Source: Bidens hawaiensis
Taxonomy: Eukaryota > Streptophyta > Magnoliopsida > Asterales > Asteraceae
DNA: 64,000 nucleotides
Direction of reading: 5' to 3'
Assembly: GCA_021521415.1 (NCBI GenBank)
Contig: JAIQDT010000191.1
Location: 682,001 to 746,000, forward strand
In this document: positions 44,710 through 57,165 of the stretch, piece after piece
Numbering within the stretch: the first letter of the stretch is position 1
Layout: the number at the start of each line of letters is the position of its first letter
Position numbers and translations under genes: made by a program
Notes under the pieces: model-generated
Database searches by the model: none
Seen by the model: only the letters and a program-made list of their open reading frames with translations
Told to the model about the DNA's origin: nothing

Positions 44710-45440
44710 CTATATAATATCATTTTTCTTTTCTTCTTCTTGATAAATTATATCAAGAATTTTTATCTTTTCTTTGGGATCTATGATCCTTTTAAGAATA
44801 TCTTCTAAAGTTTTACTATTTGTAACATTAAGATCACTTTCATTAATGTCATTATCTTGGAATTGAGATATGATTTTATAAATCTCATCATCCGACTTTT
44901 CATTTTTACAACAATTTTCGTAGTTTTCAGGACCTGAATTTGGATCAGAATCATAGTCTGTAGATTCTTCTGTTTCAAGAATTCTACGTAATTCTTCTGT
45001 GTTTTCCTCTATATTTAAGTTATTAATTTTATTTTTCATATTCTTTCTCTGGTAGCATCTATTTGCTGTATGACCCTTCTTCTTACATATATAACATGTT
45101 GGGGTCCATTCTTCTTTTCTTTTTGACTTCCTTCTATAACGTTTTTCCCTTCTTTTAGCAAAGTATTTTTCTCTAGAAGCATGTTTATAATTTTTATAAG
45201 TACTTTGTTCTCTATTCTCTTTTTTACATTCCATTCCAAATTGCTCACAGAATTAACCTAGTTGTCTTTTTTTTCCATTATATTTTGTTTTTTATTAGCT
45301 GATTTAGTTTTAGTTCATTGCATAAGGCTAGTCCTTCTTGAACACAAACCCCTATGAGCCTTCCATAAGTATAATTATCATAAGAGATTTGAATACTATA
45401 CCCTCTAAGGGTTTTCCTTACTCTTTTGACAAATAAAGGT
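44710..45440 (-). pseudogene. Pararetrovirus coat protein, C-terminal part with zinc knuckle
   Basis: The frame 45234-44710 starts in a Lys/Arg-rich stretch and has CYICKKKGHTANRC, a CX2CX4HX4C knuckle, followed by an acidic tail, the standard C-terminus of Caulimoviridae coat proteins. Upstream to about 45440, coding-like sequence in a different frame probably belongs to the coat core. The knuckle binds viral nucleic acid. The N-terminal coat region and the movement protein are missing. Confidence 0.75.
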
Positions 45441-45446
45441 GGAAGA

Positions 45447-45462
45447 CTATATATATATATAT
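45447..45462. repeat. (TA)n tract at the right border of the pararetrovirus
   Basis: CTATATATATATATATG lies within a few bases of the last recognisable viral coding sequence. Confidence 0.7.
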
Positions 45463-45486
45463 GATTACGTTCATTTCAGGAGTTTT

Positions 45487-47206
45487 CTTAGCGCGGGGAG
45501 TGTGAGAAGACATTAGAACCAATCAAAAATTTCTTTTTGATTTTATCATTAATTAATCATACGGGTATAATAGTAAATTTTTTAGGTTTTGTTTTGGTAA
45601 CTAATAGATGTTGCATGAAGTTTCAGATTGTGGTTTTTTATTTGTTTTTATTCCATTAATTGTTAATTGTTCTTTATCAAAATTTACCTTTACAATTTTA
45701 TGTATTTTATCTTGACTTTACGCAACGTATTCCTTTACCGCAAATAAAAATAAGGTCAAAATACATCAAACGTAATTATATCATATTATATAATTTAACA
45801 TGATCATGTACATTACATACGATCAACAAAGCCTAGGCTACATATATGAATTGAAATCTTGAATTACTTAACAACTACCTTATTTCCTAGACATAGCTAT
45901 CCGATCCTCTAACAATAATCATTCACTAAACTTTTACACTAAACTACATATTTTTTTGTTATTAGGTTAGATTGTGAAGTGCTTATATAAACTTAATCTT
46001 ACATAACTCATATACATACATACATACATACATATGCATGTATCATAATAACATCAAAGTAATTTGTGCTCGAAGTGTAAAATTGTAATTATAAATACAT
46101 CATAATAACAAGTCATAAGATAACATGTTGTGTTTACTATTTACCTACACGTACACACCACAAAGTATATGTTATATATGTTAATTCAGTGTATGATTAT
46201 AATGCTCCCTATTATCCTACTCAATGTAAACTATCAATTTTAATAGCAACCTACACAATGCATATATGAACCTACACACAACAAAATTTACACATACACA
46301 ATTCGAAATATCACATACACATCACATATGAACCTACACATGACGATAAATTTACACGTACACAGTTCAAAATACCACCTACACAGTACAAAATAAACTC
46401 TTTTTTTTACATTAACGGATCATGCTAATAACCTACAGTTATAAAGTTTTAACATACATATTTATGACACCACCTACACAATACATATATGAACCTACAC
46501 AGTACATAATAAAACTCACACAAGTTACATACCATAGTGTTGGACATTGTTTTCAGTGTTGGCAACTTTCATAAGAAACAAATATAAAGCTACACAATTC
46601 CTACATAGTATTTTAAACAATTACCAATATTTAAACTAACAAATAATGTTAAAACCTAAAGAAACATGAATAAAATGTAGGGAATCACCCACATAATACA
46701 TTATTATACAAACATTTATTTCGCCCACACATATAAATTTGAATTCAATAGGTAAGTACACATTCACAAACACCCTACACAGATTTGTACGTTTTTAATT
46801 TCGATGTGTATGTAGTATATGAACAAATCCATAATATTTAGCGTAATTCTGCAAAATTTATTTGGTTGATTAACAAATACTAAAAACAAATAAATAACTT
46901 ACAAAACCATAAATTTCCAAAAAAATATGATAATTTTATTTACACAATTTTAATGAAAGAAATAATATAGGAATAATCATATATGACTCTATGAACATTG
47001 ATTAAGCATAAAAATGAAACTACAAAATGCATTAATGGTTTCGCTTAATGAGGGTTACATCACAAAAGACATATGAATCCTTTTTAATTAAAAATATGTC
47101 ATAAATATGTAATTTTAATTACGGATTTGCCATTTCTTTTGTTGACCATTGATTAAATAGAATCAATGGTTCATATTCACTTCTCGCACTTCTCGCATAA
47201 CCATCC
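45487..47206. mobile_element. Possible 1.7-kb TIR element rich in CCTACACA repeats
   Basis: The left end TTAGCGCGGGGAGTGTGAGAAG and the complement of the right end, TTATGCGAGAAGTGCGAGAAG, are similar and are followed on both sides by ATxAGAACCA/ATGAACCA and ATTGAT-like phrases. A (TA)n tract follows the right end. The interior (46140-46800) is dominated by imperfect ACCTACACAATACATATATG repeats. No coding region is seen. Superfamily not determined. Confidence 0.4.
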
Positions 47207-47224
47207 TATATATATATATATAAT

Positions 47225-47772
47225 CAGGATCATGAGAGAACTTTTTTGAAATTGAGAACTATGAAAACCATTTTGGACCACAAAAAACCCAAAAATAAAA
47301 AAAGTCATAAAATAAAAAAAACACATAAAATAAAATAAAAACACAAAAGTGAAAAAAGTAAAAAAACCAAAATTCTTATTTTAACATCCCGGTTTCATAA
47401 AAAAAAACTCGGTTTAGCCAAATTATATACACATATGTATAATATATACATATATGTACATTTACATGATTTTTTTATACATATGTGTATAATTTAAGAT
47501 AAATGATAGTGTACATATGTGTATATTACGTAACTAAAGATTAAATAAAATTATACATATGTGTATAATACGACATTTTTTAATATTTTTTTAGTTTTTT
47601 TTATTTTTGTAATGAAACCGGAATGAAATATAAGAATTTTGGTTTTTTTACTTTTTAAAATTTTTTGTTATTTTTTATTTTATGAATTTTTTAAATACTT
47701 TTTAAAGGTGTTTTTAGTGGTCCAAAATGGTTCTCAAAGTTCTCAATTTGCAAAGGGTTCTCTTAGAATCCT

Positions 47773-47778
<6 letters not shown>
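47225..47778 (+). mobile_element. Fold-back MITE, copy 3
   Basis: Same orientation and internal landmarks as copy 1 (TTATACACATATGTATAATA, AACTCGGTTTAGC). It is flanked by TA runs at 47207-47222 and 47779-47816, so a TA-type target preference is likely. Confidence 0.65.
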
Positions 47779-47819
<41 letters not shown>

Positions 47820-47820
<1 letters not shown>

Positions 47821-48165
47821 GTAGGTTCAATGGGGAACTAATCTAGAAACACTTGGATTAACTATAATTATGGTTGTGATCAAATTTCAAGTTTTTAATT
47901 GAATTCAACGTGAAAAACACGAAAGGGTTAATATTGTCTTTTCCATATTTCTTTTTTATTTTCCTCATCTCAACAAGCTATCAATTGAAGTCTAGTTCTG
48001 GAGACCATATATTTACCAGCGCTGTCATCCCGACCGTTCCACTGTTACTGAAGTTCTTCGGAGCTCGCCCCCCAACACCAAACCAATATCCTCATCTGGT
48101 GCTTTGCTGTCATCATCACAATAGTCAGAATCGTTGATCGTATCAAAAGAAGGCACGTCGATCGT
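47820..48165. other. Unassigned segment interrupted by an LTR
   Basis: Starts GAAGTAGGTTCAATGGGGAAC after a TA tract, which looks like the end of another MITE. The rest has no gene I can recognise, and the LTR at 48166 cuts it. Confidence 0.35.
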
Positions 48166-49261
48166 TGTAAGGCCCCGTTCCCGCTGCCCTACATTGGACG
48201 TTGGATTTACTCATAAACACAGTTCTAAATATCAGAGTTAATTAAAATATTCGCGGAATATTAAAACTTTCATAAAACATTACATATTAATTCATAAACA
48301 TGTCTTAAATAAACATCTTGTCTTTCAGAATCAAACATTTAAACATAAAACATCTTGAGTCTTCAGATGCCAGACTTTTATTCTTCTATCATGTGTCCTC
48401 GCTCAAGCCAGCTGTCTCATCCTACTCACCTGCGTGCATACTAAAATTCAGCTACGCTGAGTGAGTTCTAGTTAATCATACATCATACAATACATATACT
48501 TACCTTCAATTATGCATCCGAAGACACATAATAAGTACTTACTAATTTACCTTCATTACATAATTCCATACATACATTCATACTTTATTACTTTCATACT
48601 ATATAGTTACTGTCCTTTTCTATCTCAGATATTATTAGGGTATGGTCCCTCTTTCCTTGTCTATCTCAGATATTATTAGGATCTGATCCCTTTGTTGTCT
48701 ATCTCAGATATTATTAGGGTCTGATCCCTCTTTTTTTCTCTATCTCAGATATTATTAGGGTCTGATCCCCTTCTTCTCTATCTTAGATGTTATTAGGGTC
48801 TGATCCCTTACTTCTTCATCTTCGTACATTCTGTCTTTACATACCCGTAACATACATATACTTTCTTTAAACATTTATACATACTCATATGTTGTACATA
48901 TATATAACATACACATTCACCTTTCATACATATACCTCCCTTTTCAACACATGCAATATCCAAAGATCGTTCACGTACCGACAATCTTTCATTCACATTC
49001 ATAACATAATATCTATCGCATAAATCATACATGGCATACACTGACCATTTAAGGTAAGTGTATTAACTATCACATTGAGTATGCATACAGCCCCGAAAAC
49101 ATAACAAGGAAATGGGGCAAGAAACTCACCTGAATGCAGTTACGTTCACCGTTAATGGTTATTCCCTTCTTTAGTTGTGCACGGCTAACTGTATAACAAT
49201 TACGCGTATTAATTTCTATCGCTATCCATATCGTATTTCTAGTTTAATTATTACCCTCAAC

Positions 49262-49346
49262 GAATGGGGGTCCGGGGGCAGAGCCCCTGGCAGCGGGGTT
49301 CTAGGGGCGGCAGCCCCTAGCGGGGTCCAAGGGGCAGAGCCCCTGG
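49262..49346. repeat. GC-rich palindromic minisatellite
   Basis: Three ~27-bp units of the form GGGG(C)AGAGCCCCTGGCGGGGT, each able to form a hairpin (GGGGC...GCCCC). It stands out sharply from the AT-rich surroundings. Confidence 0.8.
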
Positions 49347-49439
49347 CTGGGTTTAGGATTTTAACACATTTTATTTTCATTAACTGTCTTAACACATTTT
49401 TCATTAGAATTTTAAATTATTATTTTATTCTCTAACTCA

Positions 49440-49720
49440 TTAGTTATAACGAATTAAGCCTGATTCGTTAACTGATTCATTAGCTGATTCGTTATTCTGG
49501 TTCATTATCTTAACATGGTCTGGTTCGTCATTCCAATTCGTTATCTGAACATGACTTGATTCGGTATTCTGATATTCCTTAATTCGTTATATTGACACAA
49601 CGAATGGGTGAACTAATTCGTTATCTTAACATAACGAATGGGTGTACTGATTCGTTATCTCAAAATAACGAATGGTTGAACTAATTCATTATCTTATCAT
49701 AATGAATGGTATAAATCTTA
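49440..49720. repeat. ATTCGTTA-based degenerate repeats
   Basis: Many imperfect copies of CTGATTCGTTATCTTAACAT and its partial complement AACGAATGG occur within the LTR. Confidence 0.6.
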
Positions 49721-49985
49721 TCCAAACTTTGACTCAGTGGTCAAAGTCAATATTGGTATGAACAGGAACAGTTAACTTTACAGATTCTGCAATTGAACCT
49801 CCAAATCTCAACGAAATATCACGAATTTGGTATCAATCAACTCGGATTCACCTCGCCTACAAACCCCAATCCATTAATCATTCAAATTTAGGTTTTACGT
49901 GGTGCGGTTTACCCATATATACCTATGGCTCGTTAATCAAACAATTAAACCATCAAATGTTAACGAATTCCAGTGAGGTTTGTTG

Positions 49986-51839
49986 TGTTAGATTCGTTTT
50001 TATCATTCTCATACAGATCTAAGATTTTCCCCTAACAAATCCAAGCCTAAGTGAACAATTTCCATGGAACCCATGCGTGCTTATTTCATGAATTAGGCTA
50101 TTTACTTGTATCTAATCTAATTCTATGGTCCACAGTCTTAAAGAGATCCATATATATATATATACTTATTATGATTTCTTCTAAATATGTTTCTAAGTTT
50201 ATTATGACATCTGGACATTAATGAAATCAATCAAGTCTAACATATGTATGACAGATTCCCACATCACATACATCATTGAAACTTCTCTTGTATTTTTCCT
50301 AGAGATATTAAAGATCAATAGGAGCCTTAAGTGTCTCAATCATAACTTACAAGATTTGCAAGAGGCGGGGGAGTGAAAACTTGATATTATCTCAATTACA
50401 CCTCTTGTACAAGACACTGCTCCATCACAACACTATTTCATCAAAACTTATATCTTTAGAATTTACTACTACTCTTACTAAAGTTTCATTGTTGCTTAAA
50501 CGTGGGCAAACAAAGATTTCTTACCAAATTATTCCTCACCAAGAGAAACTACAACAACTTATATTATTAACTTGTTTCTCTGTTAGAATCTATTGGTCTA
50601 TAAATATTGACCCTAAGTATGCTAATTTCCTTAAGGTTTCTAAGGTTAGTGGGAGCAGTAAAAGTCCTTATAATGACTTGTTAAAAGTACAAGAAGCGGG
50701 GGGAAGTGGGTCATAAATTTTCTCCAAATTTAACTCCAGTTACACCTCTTGTACACCATACTGCACCAATTCTTACACACATAGAATCTTGAAAATTATA
50801 GCAACCCAACTAAGAGCACATCCATAAAACTGAGACTTTTAAAATAACCCAATAATTAACTTAGGAGGCCATCTAGGTTTTAAAACCTACTAAAATTGAT
50901 GATTATGTAACCTCCCTAACTAAAGTTGAAATGGGTGTTGGAAAGTTTAATGATCTTACCCTTTATAATTAAACCATTAGCATCAATCATAATTGACTCC
51001 ATAAGTCAGGCTAACATTTTGAGATTTGGTTAAATCACCTAAAGGTGTTCATAACTAAACTAAATCTTAACACAAACGTTAAGACACTAAGAAACATAAT
51101 TGATTATTAAAGGTTAGATTCAAGAGGGAATAAATCATCAAAGAATCTTATAACTTATACTATAAAACTTTTTTTTGAGGATCATCACTATTCAAGTAGC
51201 TTATAATAGTTAAAGAGCTACGTTAGAAGAACATTAAAACAACATTCCCTAACAATTGGCTTACATATTTATATGTTCATAAAACAACCTAAAAGTTCTA
51301 AACTAAATGTCAAAGAACATTTACTCTATAAGTCAATAAAATCCATATATGGGTTAATGAAAACATCAAAATAAGATGAAATCTTTATACCATTATTTTC
51401 ATCAAAAACCAAGTGGATTAATGTACCTACCTCAAGATGAGTGGGAGCAACTAAAAACAAACTTGTCCTTATATAGATGACATTCTTCTGACAAGTATAT
51501 GTTACATAAGTCAAAGCATTGTTCACACACTTTGATATTATAGATGTCAGGGATATACCTTACACATGTAACAAATAATAATGCTCTACTTTAGAGGATA
51601 ATAGGAACACATAGATTATTTTCTTATGCTTCATTAAGTAGAAGCCTTATATAAGTTCAAGTCTATACTCGTTTAGATATTACTCAAAATTGCAACACAC
51701 TAGATATGTCTAGATTAATGTGAAGCATCTAAAAGAGTACTAAGATATCTTTAAAAGAAACGAAAGACTTAATTTAAAAGAAGAAGTGAGAAATCAAACC
51801 GGTAAATTACTCTAAACTTTTTCATATTCAGAGATAAAA
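49986..51839. other. No certain feature; probable upstream part of the Copia relic
   Basis: AT-rich DNA. The phrase TTACACCTCTTGTACA(A/C) occurs at about 50396 and 50739, a local duplication with AAGxGGGGGxAGTG just before each. Coding resemblance is too weak to call. Confidence 0.35.
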
Positions 51840-52280
51840 AATGTAATTTTCGGGATATATTCTTATGTCAGTAGACAAATCTATTTCATGGAGGAGCCAT
51901 AATGAACTGATAACAATGACTTAAGTCATAACGACATAATATGTTGATTAATTACAACGCTGTTGTCAATAAATGTTGTTGAACATTTATTAGTGGACTC
52001 ATAATTTTTATCAAACTCCATATAAATTATATATTGAAGACTTATTGTGATAAAGTCAGCTACCATGTTTTCTCAAACAGTAACAGTTTGAGAGGTGTTG
52101 CATTAAATTTTGATATGAAATTAATTATTCGTTTATGAACGAATTGAGGAATCTAATTTTTATATCGAATACATTCATGATATGCTTAAGGATCCTATAA
52201 CTAAACGTCTATTACCCATAAGTATTATGAAAGCGCCTGTAATCATGAGGGGTTTATTGATGACCATGTACAATTGCATA
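51840..52280 (+). pseudogene. Ty1/Copia RNase H relic
   Basis: GYILMSVDKSISWRSHNELI at about 51856-51915 matches the Copia RNase H phrase GYIF-A-SW-S-KQ. Further on, KLYIED with LRGVALNFDMK parallels YCDN...KHIDLKY, and YIHDMLKDPITKRLLPISI parallels the terminal ADPLTKGLP motif. Frames change between these pieces, so only a decayed C-terminal end of pol remains. Confidence 0.65.
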
Positions 52281-52602
52281 TCGTACTATGAATGATTAAC
52301 TATTAATTTTCCTCGTCAGTTTTGATTTTGTATGTCTCTTAATATGTTCTGCATGCATAATGACATATAAACAAATTATTATAAAAATCAAAAGTTTGAA
52401 GGTTTTACTTGAAAATTTTGATCATAACTACTTAGGTTTTAAATAAGGACTGCAGTATGATTAATGGGGATCTTGAGCTGATGTTCAATTCAATGACTGT
52501 ATTTCTCTGCTCCAGTTTAAGTTTAAATCTAAAATGAGTGTTAACTCCTGATCAGGCTTATCTAATACTCATAATAAATGATTACTCGGCCAAGTGGGAA
52601 AA

Positions 52603-52956
52603 TGTAAGATTAAATATATAATTATATGGCCATTATAATCATTTATATTATAATAGATCAAAATATTAATTATACCTAATTATATATTAGTTTGGTAATT
52701 GTTGATGGGTCATATTACCTTTACTAACTAATAAATGGTTTCCCATTGGGTGTATATATAGAGAGAATAAATTAACATCATAACCTAATTATACACACAT
52801 AACAATTTGTGTGCCTCATCTCTCCTAAAATCGGGTTCCTCTCAAGAACCCTAACACCATCCTTAACTATACATTCTAAAGGGGAACTCGATCAAGATGA
52901 CAAACATGTCGACTACATCATACCCTGCTGCGGTTTCTACTCTCCATGTTGTAACA
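52603..52956 (+). repeat. 3' LTR of the Copia relic
   Basis: CCAAGTGGGAAAA, a Copia-type polypurine tract, precedes TGTAAGATTAAATATATAAT, a typical LTR start. TATATATAGAGAG at about 52751 is a plausible TATA box. The proposed end is CCATGTTGTAACA; it fits TG...CA but has no partner or target duplication to prove it. Confidence 0.55.
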
Positions 52957-54860
52957 GGTTCATAGGTTTAATATTTATCATGTTTTCTATTGCTTACATG
53001 AAGAACTGAGCAACAGTTTTCATTGATGTACAAGAAAGGTAATTTTGGTAACGTTCGTCCATGCGGTTTTTTTCTTTTTGACTAATTCAACTTTACACAA
53101 CTACATGGAAGAGTATGAGAATTTGTTGCTTGGGAAGATCCACTCACGTGTGAAAGGCGTACTCAAGTTATACCAGGATTATTTAATGTTATCAAGCATC
53201 ATGAAAAACTTGAAAGAAGGAAGGATGTTCAAATCAGGAGGCTCACACTTGCACTTTAATTTTGTAGGATCATATTTGTCACCTATGTTATCATCAATTG
53301 AAACTGATCTAACTATACTATTAAAGCAATAGGCTTTAAGTCCATTTTCTCTCTTCCTATTGGTTGTTGATTATACTTTCCATGTATATGAATCACTTGT
53401 CTAATTTTCATCTTAATAAAATAAATCAAAAAGAAATTAAAATATGATAGAATCAATTCTCTTTAATGATTATGTTTCATCTTTCATTTAATCTTTAATC
53501 TTTAATAATTATAATTAATAATTAATTACGATTTCTATTAAAACATACTAAAACTAATTTATTTTTTTAATTATTATTTATTTCATTCACGAATTTAGGT
53601 TTCCCACCGGGTTTGATGTATTTTATATAATAGATAATTAATTGATATTTCATTGAGAGGATTTGATATACATAGATTACGGATTTCACTTTAGTATAAT
53701 TGGTTCTAATCTTATATTTATGAAAATTTATTAAATTGACCGATTTAATATAATTGGTTCTAATCTTATATTTTTTTATATTTATGAATTTCACCGATTG
53801 ACTCATTCAAATTTGAACCATTAAAGTATAAATTCAAATTCCTAATCAATTTTTATAAATTAGGAATGAATCCTCCATTTCATTAAGGAATTATTTAATT
53901 ACGGATTTTCTATAATTCACTTAATTATCGTGTATCATTTGACTAAGGATTTGATTAAGCATTGTAATTGATAACATTGTAATTCATTGTAATTTCTATA
54001 ATTCAATTAATTATTGTAATTTCTATAAATACGGATTTTGACCATTGACTGCTTTCAAATTGAGCGACTAATGATTTAAATATATGAGGTTGATTCTAAT
54101 TTTAAATATGTTAAATATATTGTAAGTATTATAATTGATAATATTTTAATTCATAATTACTGGTCAACTATATTAAAATTGTCTTAATGTTAATAAATAA
54201 ATAAAAATAAGTAACTTATTTTTCCACAACTAATATCAATTACTTAATTATTTAAATGCTTATTAGTTATATTATGTTGAGTATTTTTTTTAAATTTCAA
54301 TCATATGATTTAGTATTTAAATATATCCTAATTTATTATAATTTTATATATTATATATACGGTATTTTTATACATTAGATATTTAGATACACGGTAATAT
54401 ATTTGATGATTTATTATATTAATGTAAATACATAAATTACTAACTTATATTTCTATATTAATAAGTTATATTCATTTTGATTGAATATAGTCTAGATTTA
54501 AAGATATAAATTTAATTCATTTATATTTATAATATTATAATCTAATTTGACCACATTACATTTGAGTAATTCAAATTTTTGGAAAATCAATTAATCCGCA
54601 TTCCCTAATTTTCGTCCATACTTTAAGTTTATTAAAATTCCCTAATTTTTTGTTTTAAATTAAATCCCTGTATACATTCCTTATATATTTCATTCTTCCA
54701 AAATTCAATCCGTATAAATACTTCACTTTCACACCACAATTTTTACACTATCCCACCATCTTAGCAAAAATGATTGTCTTTGTTTCTAAGGTTTCTATTT
54801 TGTCTTGTGTTTATATCGTCCATTTTGTTATTTAGTATTTGGCTTAAACTGTTATTTTTA
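52957..54860. other. No recognisable feature (AT-rich)
   Basis: A 95-codon frame at 53045-53332 is the longest, with no recognisable family. 53640-53790 contains a ~90-bp direct repeat (TTGGTTCTAATCTTATATTT at 53699 and 53755). Otherwise AT-rich spacer. Confidence 0.4.
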
Positions 54861-54896
54861 AAACATTAAAATTTGTTTATTTTTACCACTAAGAAC

Positions 54897-55320
54897 ATGG
54901 AGCCAACAAACATCACCATGTTGAACCAATTTGATGTTCTTAACAGTGAGTGTATCCTGAATGTGCGTATTTTGAAACTTTGGCGTTTGAAGGACAATTC
55001 AAAGCCTGAGGAGGATTGGTCGATCGAAATGATTGTGCAAGACGAAATGGTATTCTTACACATTCATTAATTTTTATATATCATTCATACAATTTTTTAC
55101 TAATGTTAATATTAATGCTTCAGGGTAATAGAATTCAAGCCTATGTAAGGAAGTCTTGCATTCCCAATCATGATGTTTTATATCAATTACAATTATTTTT
55201 GTTTTATGTTTTTGTTTGTATTTATATTAATAATTATATGATTTTTTCTTATAATCTCTTTAGGTTATATATCAAAATCGGACATTCAATGGAGATCTTC
55301 ACTATTTCGTTTTTCCGGTA
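54897..55320 (+). pseudogene. RPA1-like OB-fold protein fragment (two or three exons)
   Basis: Exon 1 (54897-55049) encodes MEPTNITMLNQFDVLNSE, then ILNVRILKLWRLKD and EEDWSIEMIVQDEM. A GT donor follows and the CAG acceptor at 55121-55123 leads in frame to GNRIQAYVRKSCIPNHDVLY. This is the first OB fold of plant replication-protein-A large-subunit-like proteins (pattern I-VRV-RLW ... SIEMIL-DE-G--IQA-V-K). A third possible exon after CTCTTTAG (about 55264) gives only a few residues before stops. RPA1-like genes are carried by many plant Helitrons and also occur as dispersed fragments. It is too short to be functional. Confidence 0.6.
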
Positions 55321-55329
55321 ATGCGATTC

Positions 55330-56800
55330 AAATTTCCCGATTTTAAATTCTAACATCAATTTTACATTTTTTCACATAATTCAAATCTTCCATAATTTGT
55401 AATTTATTAATTATGTGATATTAATATTTAATTTTATCATTTCAGGTTATTGTCTCCTACTTGATATAGCTAATTAATTTCATGGATTGAGGATTGTTTG
55501 ATAAGATGCCTTTTATTTTTGTTTAATATTAATGTATATTTCTGTTAGTATTCATGTATTTATTTACTTTTCACAATTTATGTAATTCAATTGATTATTA
55601 TATAATCTGGAAATGAAATTTAGTTAATTATTCTATAAGACATTAAATTATCTATAGTAAGATAATCAATCTTATATTGTTGTTGGTCAAAGTCCAGTTA
55701 ATTTACCAATGTCAATACAATTTAAAACGTTATTATACTTTCCAATATTATCTTACGTTACATTTTTAGATTTTTACACATTTAATATGGCATTTTGAAA
55801 ACCGATTTCCCCATTTAAATGTTATATATATATATATATATATATATCAAAATTCAATTCTCATCATTTATATGAAATTTACAAAAATATGTTATAGAGT
55901 TTGAATTTCACCATTTGTTAAAAAATATCTTTGTCAAATCCAATTTAATATATTTTCATGATTTTCATTATTAGTCAAATTTTATTTAATATATTTTCAT
56001 GATTTTAATTACGTAAATACAATAATAAAGTTTCCATGATTTTCAATTATTTCTACGTTTCCATGATTTTTATTATTGGTCAAATTCTACTTAAAAGTTT
56101 CTTGTATTAAGTGAAGTTCCTATGGTGTTTTAAAATTTTATATTATCAACATACTATTTCCTATTAATATTAAATGTATTTTATTAATATAACCGTCTGT
56201 TAAGCATAACAAATTTATACCATATTAAACACGAAATTTGAAAAATTTAAAAGATGTTTATAGTTTTCAATCTCATCATACTTTACCTTTACCTTTTATT
56301 TATTTTAACTATATATATTTAGTTAGTCAACTTAAAAAAAATGGAAAGTTTTTTAAATTTTGAATTCTAAAAAAATATTTAATATAGTTGATTATAGAAA
56401 TTAATTCAGATTCCTTAATAAGTTACGAAATTTGACCATCAATTTAGTCTTAAGTATAAATTTAGATCCTATTAAATACGGAAATTGATAAATTTAAAAT
56501 ATTTTTTTATAGTTTCTAATCCCAACTATCAACATTAATGTCTTCAATCTCAACAAACTTTTAATCTTATATATTTGACAAATTATTAATTAGACATAAA
56601 TGTCAAAATTAATGTATAAATTTGAAAAAAAATAAATATATAATGAAATTGATTGTTAAATAAGGTACTAATCATCATTAGTTCTAGGCAGTTCGCTAGA
56701 ACTAATCATCACTGATCCTAATATATATTAACATGAACGGATTGATTGTTAAAGAAGGTACTAATCATCATTATTTATTTTTAATATTAGCAAACATTAT
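55330..56800. other. No recognisable feature (AT-rich)
   Basis: Contains a TA run at 55826-55848 and a duplicated phrase (TTTCATGATTTT at several places, 55950-56070). No gene. Confidence 0.4.
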
Positions 56801-57130
56801 TTCAAATTTCGTCAACATTTCAACCAAAACAATCAAACTTTGGTCACCATTTAATTAAATGTATACAAGTATGTTTTGTGATGTTAAATTTCCCTTACCT
56901 ATTGTTATGAAGTTAATTATTTATATCGTCACTAAATCTAAATCTAACTCTAATTGCATTTTGACATGCATTGGTATATTGTAAGGTTAATTTATCCAAC
57001 GATGTATATTGAAATAAAGTTTGTATTGTCTTCATTAGTGCTATTTTCTATGACAATTCGATTTAGGAACATAACAATTTTTTTATATTGTCTTCATTAG
57101 TGCTATTTTTATCATTCAAAAGTATGCACG

Positions 57131-57165
<35 letters not shown>

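Larger units (their letters stand above)
40430..45440 (-). mobile_element. Endogenous pararetrovirus (Caulimoviridae), partial and broken
   Basis: On the minus strand the order is coat protein with zinc knuckle, aspartic protease, reverse transcriptase, RNase H, an extra ORF, then an intergenic promoter region. This is Caulimoviridae organisation; no integrase or LTR is present, consistent with illegitimate integration. A downstream ORF after RNase H recalls the two-ORF layout of florendoviruses, but the genus is not established. No movement-protein coding region is seen to the right of 45440, so the genome copy is truncated there. Each gene is split by stops or frameshifts, so it cannot yield virus. 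(TA)n tracts lie on both sides. Confidence 0.85.
48166..49985. repeat. Diverged LTR (solo or truncated) of the family at 4375-6923
   Basis: It begins TGTAAGGCCCCGTT and for about 1040 bp parallels 4375-5470: ATCAGAGT, TTCGCGGAATAT, CTACGCTGAGTGAGTTCTAG, AGCCCCGAAAACATAACAAGG, TGCACGGCTAACTGT. It has its own ~36-bp tandem repeat (48624-48810, CTCAGATATTATTAGGGTCTG) at the place of the 57-bp array. Beyond 49200 the two diverge, with a GC-rich insertion and AATTCGTTA repeats. The right end is not clear. Confidence 0.7.

Noticed and set aside
40430..45440. An LTR retrotransposon instead of a virus
   Set aside because: No LTRs and no integrase are present; the coat-protease-RT-RNase H order followed by another ORF and a promoter region is that of Caulimoviridae.
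50381..50716. 111-codon plus-strand frame
   Set aside because: It spans a local direct duplication in presumed Copia relic DNA and shows no protein motif.
53045..53332. 95-codon plus-strand open frame after the Copia LTR, with polyadenylation-like AATAAAATAAAT downstream
   Set aside because: It could be a last exon, but neither its frame nor the neighbouring frame resembles a family I can name, and no upstream exon is visible.
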